Assembly: GCA_030626465.1 (NCBI GenBank)
Contig: DAOUOU010000181.1
Coordinates: 1 to 5,340, forward strand
Direction of reading: 5' to 3'
Source: Bacteroidales bacterium
Lineage (GTDB): Bacteria > Bacteroidota > Bacteroidia > Bacteroidales > UBA10428
Length of the DNA stretch: 5,340 nucleotides
The translations under genes were made by a program, and so were the position numbers. The notes beneath the pieces were generated by a model that ran no database searches, was not told the DNA's origin, and saw nothing but the letters and a program-made list of their open reading frames with translations. How positions within the stretch are numbered: position 1 is the first letter of the stretch; each line of letters starts with the position of its first letter. Positions 1-5,340 of this stretch are shown here, one piece after another.

Positions 1-143
1 GAACAGATTATTCTGCTTGTTTTAAGCCTTGCATCACCCTAAAAGTATTATTGAAGATTTTGTGGGATTCGGCTTTTTCATCATTCATTTTGGGAAACAA
101 GAAAAACCGATTATATTTTGGAAGAATTAATTTAGTTGAAAAA

Positions 144-160
144 TCAGCCTGCAAGGCTGA
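144..160. repeat. REP-like hairpin 1 (17 nt)
   Basis: Perfect inverted repeat: arms TCAGCCT and AGGCTGA (7 bp) around the loop GCA. It has the same length and the same TCA/TGA ends as the hairpins at 211-227 and 706-722, and is 13/17 identical to the former and 12/17 to the latter. The stem differences fall at paired positions. It is probably a recognition or mobile REP-type unit of the adjacent Y1 transposase. Confidence 0.7.
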
Positions 161-170
161 CAGAATTCAA

Positions 171-189
171 CCTGGGGTAACACCCCGGG
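171..189. repeat. REP-like hairpin 2 (19 nt)
   Basis: Inverted repeat: arms CCTGGGG and CCCCGGG around the loop TAACA. The stem is 7 bp with one T/G non-Watson-Crick pair (173 with 187). It lies 10 nt after hairpin 1 and has a different, more GC-rich core than the other three, so it is either a second hairpin type or the partner half of a paired REP unit. No T-run follows it on either strand, so it is not a typical intrinsic terminator. Confidence 0.6.
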
Positions 190-210
190 GATAAAACAGT
201 ACTAACAACT

Positions 211-227
211 TCAGGCTGAAGGCCTGA
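211..227. repeat. REP-like hairpin 3 (17 nt)
   Basis: Inverted repeat: arms TCAGGC and GCCTGA, 6 perfect pairs plus a possible T/G closing pair (217 with 221). Against hairpin 1 the stem differs by C to G at the fifth position and the matching G to C at the thirteenth, so pairing is kept. It ends 16 nt before the transposase ATG, so in a transcript it would sit in the leader and could also limit translation; that second role is speculation. Confidence 0.65.
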
Positions 228-243
228 TACAAAATCATCTACG

Positions 244-699
244 ATGGGACAATCACTATCGCAACTTTATGTGCAACTTACTTTTGGCACAAAAAACCGT
301 TTACCATTCATAAAAACAAGATGAGAAAAACGTTTACATGGATATCTGGCTGGTATATTGAAAAACTATGAAAGCCCAGCCATCATAATTAATTCCGTTT
401 CTGATCATTTACATGTTCTTTTTCGTCTTTCTAAAAACTATTCACTTGCTAAAGTAGTAGAAGAAGTAAAAAAGCAATCTTCGAAATGGGTCAAAGAAAT
501 CGAGGACGGAAACCTAAAATTTTCCTGGCAGGCAGGTTATGGAGCCTTTTCAGCCAGTAGTTCTAAACTGGAAACAGTAAAGCAATATATTGTTAATCAG
601 AAAGATCATCATAAAAAAATCTCCTACCATGAAGAAGTTGAGGAATTTTTCAAACAATATGATTTGATTGAATACGATGCAAGCTATTTTTGGCGTTGA
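244..699 (+). pseudogene. IS200-like Y1 (HUH) transposase, interrupted by an in-frame TGA
   Basis: Read from ATG 244 this gives about 151 codons, the usual length of IS200/REP-associated Y1 transposases, with a TGA at codon 27 (322-324). The start MGQSLSQLY and the following strand LYVQLTFGTKNR are typical of the family. After the stop the same frame continues with LHGYLAGI, the HUH motif DHLH (His55 and His57 of the full frame), the conserved WQAGYGAFS, and the nucleophile helix QYIVNQ with Tyr115 as candidate catalytic tyrosine, followed by HHKK. The family would cut and rejoin single-stranded DNA through a phosphotyrosine link. Spacing across the stop (seven residues between PFI and LHGYL) looks normal, so one base substitution is the simplest cause. 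No in-frame ATG follows the stop. A restart at TTG 358 would give 113 residues without the first strand and helix, probably inactive. A sequencing error is the main alternative. Confidence 0.85.
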
Positions 700-829
700 C
701 TTGTCTCACCCCGTCAGGGTGAAAGGAAAGTATTGGCCCAATGCAGAAAACAGAAAAAACAGGTATAGAGCACGTTACGATAAGCTTCTTTCTTCATGGG
801 TACACCATTGCACGAAAGACAACACTCCA
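700..829. other. Spacer between convergent transposase and acylase genes
   Basis: This 130-nt spacer separates the transposase stop from the acylase stop, which face each other. It holds the hairpin at 706-722 and a weak imperfect stem at 787-819. No hairpin followed by a T-run is seen for either strand, so transcription of the acylase operon may end by another mechanism or inside the transposon remnant. Confidence 0.5.
706..722. repeat. REP-like hairpin 4 (17 nt), downstream of transposase
   Basis: Perfect inverted repeat: arms TCACCC and GGGTGA (6 bp) around the loop CGTCA, starting 6 nt after the transposase stop. It shares the 17-nt length and the TCA/TGA ends of hairpins 1 and 3. Compared with hairpin 1, the fourth position is C instead of G and its partner, the fourteenth, is G instead of C. 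It is a candidate right-side recognition hairpin of the element. Confidence 0.65.
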
Positions 830-3223
830 TCATTCCGCCGGTATAAACTCCATCTCGTATTTCGAATGTTTCTTCACCTCTTCAAATGAAAAATAATCTA
901 TATGATATTCACCATGAATATACATCTCAGTCTGGTCGCAATAATGATCACTTGAGCATATTCCCGAATTGCCCGTAGGCAGTACTGAACAGGTTTTGTC
1001 CCAATCAGAAAGATCAAATATGCTCCGGTGCGAAGAACCCCAGAAAACCTGATCGGGTTTAAAAAATCTGTAGCGGTAGGGTGAAACAGTATGGTAACTT
1101 CCTCCGACAACATAGGGCCCCCTGTTGAACTTAAATATTTTGTCCAGCGCTTCAACTTCAGAAAGAGGATGTTTCAGGGTTATCCGATGCATATTACCCC
1201 AATGCCAGTCTGAAGTATCGGCTCCATATGAGTTCACTAATTCTCTCATTGCCTTGCTAAAACTCCGTATGGCAATCTCTTCAAGACCCTCCTTAGTGGC
1301 AGTGCTTATATCATCCAGCCACACCGATTCGGCCCTGTTCATCAAGTTGTAAAAAGCCTGGTCCGGCAAACCCTGTACATTGAGGTAATCCTTAAACAAC
1401 TCCGCCCCCATCTCGTCCTGGAAAGTACCTGCAAAAAAATAATACGACCAGAATTCACAAAGTGCGGGTGCAGCTCTATCAGGTAACATGCTGTAGTCCC
1501 AGCCATGCAAAATATTCAGTGCCAACTGCTCTTGCTTGCTACGATCATCGTATCCTTCAACAGCAGGGAGCACCATATGTAAAAAAGTCTCGGCAAATTT
1601 TGATTGCTGGTCCTTTTGCATCTGCCTGAAATCTTCTATTGATAATTTATCCTCTGACTCCAGCATTTCTCGAATCCGTCCTATCCTGTAGGGAGGAGCA
1701 TACCATGTGCCAATATGGTGCGGATAAGTGCTGTCAACAGGTCGGTTATTGGCTGCAGAAACATAGCCGCGATCAGGATTGTACTCATAGGGAAGTTCAT
1801 CGAAGGGAACCAGTCCTTGCCAGTCATACTCATCTGTCCATCCGGGCAAGATGGCTAACGCCCTGTCACGCTTCCTGACAGGTATACCGGCACAACAATA
1901 TATGCCTATATTCCCGGCCCTGTCAGCATAAAGAATATTCTGACTTATGGAACGGAATGATCTGAAGGCATCCTTGAACTCATTCCAGTTTTGTGCACGG
2001 TTTACATAATAAATAGTTCTGAATTCGTCACTTTCTTCATCCCCTATCCAACGAATTGTTAATACCCTGTCGCTGACCTTCTTAATTTCCGAAACCACCG
2101 GCCCTCTGTGATTATACCTGTAAAAACGTTTGTGCTTAGTACCTCCCTTACTCTTGATCATTTCCTCGCTCACTTTGAAATCCTTCCACTCCCCATTGAA
2201 AAGGTATTGATTTGAATCCTCAGGGTTGATCTTTTCCTCATAAAAATCCAGATTATCCACATAGGTATTCGTCATACCCCAGGCAATAGAGTCGTTATGT
2301 CCTACAATTGAAAAAGGTTGCCCTGGCAATAGCAGTCCCGTTACATTCAGTTCACCTTCAATGACCTGGTGCATCTGCATCCATATTCCGGGGATGTTTA
2401 GAGCAAGATGCATATCATTTGCCAACAGAGGTATTCCTGAACTACTCTTGGCTGCGGATACTGCCCAGGCATTACTGCCCGAGAAAATACCTGCCCCAAG
2501 GTTCTCCAACTCAGACAAAGCAGTAAGTTTATTTGCCGATAACAGTTCTGTCTTGTCCCTATCGAAAGAATATGCCGAGTGGAATCTCATCTCAGGGATT
2601 AGCTCATAATAATGGGTGCTGTCAACAACCTGAGCTATTCTGTCAAGAACAAACTCATTCCACCCCGATTTCAGATCCCAGGCCATATAGCTAATCAGGT
2701 TAAGTGTATGATAGTTCTCCCACCTCTCCGGCTGATATCCCAGCAAAAAGAATTCCATCGGTAAATCGCCTTCGCTCTTTTCTAAATAGAAATTGACACC
2801 TTGCGTGTAAGCATCAAGTGTTTTAATGAGCTTTTCTTCGCTGTTATGAATAATTTGTTTCGATTTATCACTAAACCGTAAAGAACGTAAGAGTAAATCT
2901 ATCTCGATGTACTTATCTCCAAAAATTTCCGACAAGCGGCCAAGGGTAACTCTCCGGAGCAGATCCATCTGCCAGAGCCTGTCCTGTGCCATTAAATACC
3001 CGGTAGCCAAATACAAGTCATGCTCGTTTTTCGCATAAATATGAGGAATGCCGTATTCATCTCTGTATACTTTTACCTCTGCTTCCAGTCCCTGTAGTTC
3101 AATATTCATATTATAATCAGGCAGACTCCTGTTTTTTAACCGTGTAGAAAAAACAATAGCAATTGTTAACAATAGAAAAATGAATGCCAGAAAAATTATG
3201 GCTGCTTTTTTAAGTGTCTTCAT
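830..3223 (-). CDS. Penicillin acylase family protein (S45, Ntn-hydrolase)
   Basis: This 797-residue protein is full length for the penicillin/N-acyl-homoserine-lactone acylase family. These enzymes hydrolyse amide bonds of N-acylated compounds after self-cleavage into alpha and beta chains. Residues 7-26 form one hydrophobic segment after a Lys-rich start. There is no lipobox or clear cleavage site, so it is a signal peptide or a periplasmic membrane anchor. The alpha part covers about 40-249, with typical motifs YGIPHIYA and GYLMAQDRLWQMD. The processing site is Gly249-Ser250 in SGSNAWAVS, making Ser250 the N-terminal nucleophile. His272 falls at beta position 23, a His in AHL and cephalosporin acylases. 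Asp323 and Asp326 match the calcium-binding pair of penicillin G acylase. Asn492/493 in SAANNRP fit the oxyanion Asn. The C-terminal HWGNMH, HPL, GNSG and YCDQ motifs are also present. The ATG at 3223 has an A-rich leader and no Shine-Dalgarno. The gene lies 16 nt after the M1 peptidase gene, probably in the same operon. The substrate is unknown; penicillin is not implied. Confidence 0.93.
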   Translation of the reverse strand: MKTLKKAAIIFLAFIFLLLTIAIVFSTRLKNRSLPDYNMNIELQGLEAEVKVYRDEYGIPHIYAKNEHDLYLATGYLMAQDRLWQMDLLRRVTLGRLSEIFGDKYIEIDLLLRSLRFSDKSKQIIHNSEEKLIKTLDAYTQGVNFYLEKSEGDLPMEFFLLGYQPERWENYHTLNLISYMAWDLKSGWNEFVLDRIAQVVDSTHYYELIPEMRFHSAYSFDRDKTELLSANKLTALSELENLGAGIFSGSNAWAVSAAKSSSGIPLLANDMHLALNIPGIWMQMHQVIEGELNVTGLLLPGQPFSIVGHNDSIAWGMTNTYVDNLDFYEEKINPEDSNQYLFNGEWKDFKVSEEMIKSKGGTKHKRFYRYNHRGPVVSEIKKVSDRVLTIRWIGDEESDEFRTIYYVNRAQNWNEFKDAFRSFRSISQNILYADRAGNIGIYCCAGIPVRKRDRALAILPGWTDEYDWQGLVPFDELPYEYNPDRGYVSAANNRPVDSTYPHHIGTWYAPPYRIGRIREMLESEDKLSIEDFRQMQKDQQSKFAETFLHMVLPAVEGYDDRSKQEQLALNILHGWDYSMLPDRAAPALCEFWSYYFFAGTFQDEMGAELFKDYLNVQGLPDQAFYNLMNRAESVWLDDISTATKEGLEEIAIRSFSKAMRELVNSYGADTSDWHWGNMHRITLKHPLSEVEALDKIFKFNRGPYVVGGSYHTVSPYRYRFFKPDQVFWGSSHRSIFDLSDWDKTCSVLPTGNSGICSSDHYCDQTEMYIHGEYHIDYFSFEEVKKHSKYEMEFIPAE

Positions 3224-3239
3224 TTTATTGTGGATTTAG

Positions 3240-5132
3240 TTAGTCTCTTTCATAAAAATTGTTTGAACGATCTTTATCGGGAATATTCTTGTAGTCCAGA
3301 CGAATCTTCCTGATTTCCTTCTGCGTTGCATGTTTGTGAATATACCTGTCACTATCTTTCCATACTTCAATATTCCGCTTAATACTCTCCGTGCTTCCAT
3401 CCGAATATTCAATAGTAAGAATTATCGGAACAGGGAATGATCCCTTTTTCAGTATTTCAACACTGACCGTATCAGCATCAATGTTGACCACGCCCAATGC
3501 AAGGTCCGGCCATCCTTGTTTATAAAACCATTCATCGATGAACCAGTCAATATCCTGAACCGTCTGACTTTTAACAATGGCAAAAAAATCATAGGGTGTG
3601 GGATGCTTATATTGCCATATGTCTATGAATTTTTTTATCGATGCTCTGAAAGCATCTCTTCCGATATATTCCTCAAGCATATTAAAAGCCATGGAGGAGC
3701 GTATGTAACTATAGAACTGGTAGGTATTTTCGCGTGTCTGGTAAGAGGGAAGATAAAAAGGTACATCAGTTTCCGTACCTGCCAGGGCATTATACCTTCT
3801 AACAATCAGCTCAATTGGATAATAACTGGAATGAAGAGCTTCTTCTGTTTCCATAGGCAGATAGGTTGTGAGTCCTTCATCAAGCCATGAGTGTTTTCTT
3901 TCGTTTATGCCCGCTAAAAAAGGAAAATAACTGTGTGCAATTTCATGCATAGTAAGAAATACAGTCCCGTTTCTCAAAAACATATCTCCATTGTTCACCA
4001 TCATTGGGTATTCCATGCCTCCCTCACCATTGAAGATCGTAATGCCGGGAAACGGGAAGGGTATGCCATAGCTGTTAAAGCTAAAATGCTGTATGACCTG
4101 CCGACCAATAGAAGCAACATTTTTAAAATTTGTGGATCCGGAATTATAGACCGACGAAATCCTGACTCTTCTCTGAGACGATGAATCAACAACTACTGAT
4201 GTTGCATCCCATAAATAATTGTTGCTGACTGCAAAGGCAAAATCAGAAATTCTCTCCATTCGAAAATGAAAAGTCTGAGATCCTTTTCTCCAGAGAACCC
4301 TGCCTCTCTCCCAGTCATCTTTTCTAATAATTTGAACTACCTCATCAGAAGTATATGCTTTTTCAAGTCGCTGCAACAACTGCTTGTTAAGTATTCCATC
4401 AGAATTTTTCCAATTGCCTGTTGCCCATACCATAAATCCTTTCGGAACACTGATTCTCACATCAAAATTACTGAAATCATTATAGAATTCATGTGTGCCG
4501 GTGTAGTTCATCATATCCCAGCCATCAATATCATCATAAACAGCAATTTGCGGATACCAGTAGGCAACAAAATAACTTCCTTCGCCGTATTGCCCAAATC
4601 GATGAACATGGACAGATGGCATGCTGAAGTACCATTTTATCTCAATCTTGCACGAATCGTACGGCGATAACGGATCAGTCAGAAAAGCAGTCAGGTTAGT
4701 TCCTTCCAGCTTGGTTCTGAATGGTGGCTGTTCTAACAAGTCTGTCTTATTCACCCGTAGTGCAGTTATAGCAACCCCTTTGTGAATATCTTCGGCATTA
4801 TATGGCTCATCCCGTATTCCTCCTTTTTTTCCTATGTTCTGATACAAACGAATAACAATTTTCCTGAGGGTATCCCTGCTGTTATTAAAATATGTAATAT
4901 CCGCTTTCCCTTTTAACTTACCGCTTTTCGGATCAAAACGTACCTCAATGGAATAATCTGAGCCGTTTTGAAAATAATGGGGCCCCGGTATACCTTCCAT
5001 GGTCCTTGTGCTATCTTTTATTGCCATCTTGTAAGTATAAGGCACATAACTTTGTCCCTTCATACCATAGGGAATTGCGAAAAAACAGGCAAGGATTATG
5101 CAAACTATTGATCTCCTCATATTCTTAATCAT
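3240..5132 (-). CDS. M1 family zinc metallopeptidase, exported
   Basis: This 630-residue protein is a gluzincin of the M1 aminopeptidase family. Residues 1-26 look like a Sec signal peptide (Lys/Arg start, hydrophobic stretch about 9-20, cleavage probably before Gln27), so it should act in the periplasm or outside the cell. An N-terminal beta-rich domain (about 50-300) includes the AYWYPQIAVYDD segment often seen in Bacteroidota members. The catalytic domain (about 340-540) has GGMEYP (371-376, the exopeptidase-type GxMEN region) and HEIAH (His396, Glu397, His400). The third zinc ligand is Glu419 in WLDEG, exactly 18 residues after the second His. Tyr476 in YSYIR is the likely transition-state tyrosine. 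A short beta-rich tail (about 545-630) replaces the large helical domain of PepN-type enzymes. The start at 5132 overlaps the upstream stop by 8 nt; Met5 (5120) is an alternative start that also keeps the signal peptide. It should remove N-terminal residues from peptides, but specificity cannot be read. Confidence 0.93.
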   Translation of the reverse strand: MIKNMRRSIVCIILACFFAIPYGMKGQSYVPYTYKMAIKDSTRTMEGIPGPHYFQNGSDYSIEVRFDPKSGKLKGKADITYFNNSRDTLRKIVIRLYQNIGKKGGIRDEPYNAEDIHKGVAITALRVNKTDLLEQPPFRTKLEGTNLTAFLTDPLSPYDSCKIEIKWYFSMPSVHVHRFGQYGEGSYFVAYWYPQIAVYDDIDGWDMMNYTGTHEFYNDFSNFDVRISVPKGFMVWATGNWKNSDGILNKQLLQRLEKAYTSDEVVQIIRKDDWERGRVLWRKGSQTFHFRMERISDFAFAVSNNYLWDATSVVVDSSSQRRVRISSVYNSGSTNFKNVASIGRQVIQHFSFNSYGIPFPFPGITIFNGEGGMEYPMMVNNGDMFLRNGTVFLTMHEIAHSYFPFLAGINERKHSWLDEGLTTYLPMETEEALHSSYYPIELIVRRYNALAGTETDVPFYLPSYQTRENTYQFYSYIRSSMAFNMLEEYIGRDAFRASIKKFIDIWQYKHPTPYDFFAIVKSQTVQDIDWFIDEWFYKQGWPDLALGVVNIDADTVSVEILKKGSFPVPIILTIEYSDGSTESIKRNIEVWKDSDRYIHKHATQKEIRKIRLDYKNIPDKDRSNNFYERD

Positions 5133-5340
5133 TCAAAATGAAACATATTAGCAAGGGTTGATGATCGGAAAAGAGAAAATCCATGTCATGCGGCTTAACG
5201 TTCACAACAGAAATATTGGGCGATGCAATATAGAAGTCGATCACTGTTGTGAGCGTTTGCCCTTTTGTGTACGGAGTTTTTATACGTCTGTTTGAGGGCA
5301 CCGAATCACTGTATATCTTTTTCCAGTTTTCTAAAAAATC
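5125..5340 (-). CDS. Endonuclease/exonuclease/phosphatase superfamily protein, C-terminal part
   Basis: A reading frame enters from the right edge and runs 71 codons to a TAA at 5125-5127; its start lies outside the window. The fragment has the C-terminal signature of the EEP (DNase I-like) fold: TTVIDFYIAS (residues 31-40 of the fragment), where IDF matches the common IDY/IDF strand, and then SDHQP, where Asp59 and His60 match the Asp-His pair that helps catalysis in this superfamily. EEP proteins are metal-dependent phosphoesterases acting on nucleic acids, inositol phosphates or sphingomyelin, and this piece does not show which. The stop lies 8 nt inside the following M1 peptidase gene, indicating tight coupling. 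The frame was found by translating the edge, since no start codon is available. Confidence 0.8.
   Translation of the reverse strand, partial: DFLENWKKIYSDSVPSNRRIKTPYTKGQTLTTVIDFYIASPNISVVNVKPHDMDFLFSDHQPLLICFILND

Larger units (their letters stand above)
1..243. other. Non-coding left flank with three hairpins
   Basis: No convincing gene is present in this stretch. Its right half (144-227) is taken up by three short inverted repeats listed separately. A + strand frame is open from position 3 to a TAA near 190-192, but its translation looks unlike a protein and it runs through two hairpins, so I do not call it. On the minus strand an ATG at 86-88 opens a 26-codon ORF ending in TAA at 8-10. 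Its composition is protein-like, but it is too short to identify and could be chance or the remnant of a gene. No promoter or terminator is clear. Confidence 0.6.
144..722 (+). mobile_element. IS200/RAYT-like element with flanking REP-like hairpins
   Basis: A degraded Y1 transposase gene is bracketed by three small hairpins upstream (144-160, 171-189, 211-227) and one downstream (706-722). In IS200/IS605 elements and REP-associated tyrosine transposase (RAYT) loci, the HUH enzyme recognises subterminal or flanking hairpins as single-stranded DNA. Such elements have no terminal inverted repeats and make no target duplication, so true ends cannot be read here. The limits given are simply the outermost hairpins. 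With several hairpins on one side, a RAYT/REP-type locus is as likely as a classical IS200-type insertion sequence. The transposase has an in-frame stop, so the element is probably not autonomous. Confidence 0.6.

Noticed and set aside
3..192. + strand frame open from the left edge as the tail of an upstream gene
   Set aside because: The translation lacks any family feature, and two hairpins lie within its last 50 bases; it looks like an accidental open frame.
144..227. CRISPR array
   Set aside because: The repeats are short palindromes with unequal spacing and variable sequence and there is no Cas gene, so they fit REP-type hairpins better.
322..324. TGA recoded as an amino acid
   Set aside because: TGA ends the acylase and the transposase itself at their expected C-termini, and no sign of a recoding element was seen.
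787..819. Imperfect stem TCTTTC/GAAAGA with inner ATGG/CCAT as a terminator for the acylase operon
   Set aside because: The stem has uneven internal loops and is AT-rich, and no T-run follows it on either strand.
668..889. 73-codon + strand ORF between the transposase and the acylase
   Set aside because: It overlaps the transposase end and the acylase C-terminal codons in other frames, runs through hairpin 4, and its product resembles no family.
898..4670. Several 60-134 codon ORFs on either strand inside the acylase and M1 genes
   Set aside because: They lie wholly inside two long genes with full sets of family motifs, and their products show no recognisable domain; they are shadow frames.
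5140..5147. Minus-strand TATGTTTC upstream of the M1 gene as a Bacteroidota -7 box (TAnnTTTG)
   Set aside because: The last base does not match, no good -33 TTTG lies at the right distance, and the site is inside the EEP coding end of an apparent operon.

Overview
The window looks like a piece of a Bacteroidota chromosome. The case rests on several things. The exported peptidase has a Sec signal peptide with a Gln just after its probable cleavage site. No start has a clear Shine-Dalgarno sequence, and the leaders are A/T-rich. Base composition is moderately A+T-rich by eye. There is also a hairpin-flanked IS200/RAYT-like Y1 transposase of a type common in that phylum. The assignment is an inference and no finer taxonomy is offered.

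Layout, left to right. Positions 1-243 are non-coding apart from a doubtful 26-codon minus-strand ORF, and carry three small hairpins (144-160, 171-189, 211-227). Positions 244-699 (+) hold a Y1 (HUH) IS200-like transposase. It keeps its catalytic motifs and expected length but is broken by one in-frame TGA at 322-324. A fourth hairpin (706-722) follows it. Everything to the right is on the minus strand: a penicillin-acylase-family (S45, Ntn-hydrolase) enzyme (830-3223), an M1-family zinc metallopeptidase (3240-5132), and the C-terminal 71 codons of an endonuclease/exonuclease/phosphatase (EEP) superfamily protein (5125-5340), whose start lies beyond the window.

The three minus-strand genes are read EEP, then M1 peptidase, then acylase. 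The EEP stop overlaps the M1 start by 8 nt and only 16 nt separate M1 from the acylase, so they are probably one transcription unit. The M1 protein is predicted to be exported and the acylase membrane-anchored or periplasmic. Both would act on amide bonds outside the cytoplasm, which fits peptide or N-acyl-compound scavenging, but no substrate can be read from the sequence.

The most interesting signal is the hairpin set. Three of the four are 17-mers of the form TCA...TGA that differ by paired, compensatory changes in their stems. This suggests a diverged REP-like family selected for structure, next to a transposase gene that is now disabled. I found no convincing new defence system, CRISPR array, RNA gene or riboswitch.
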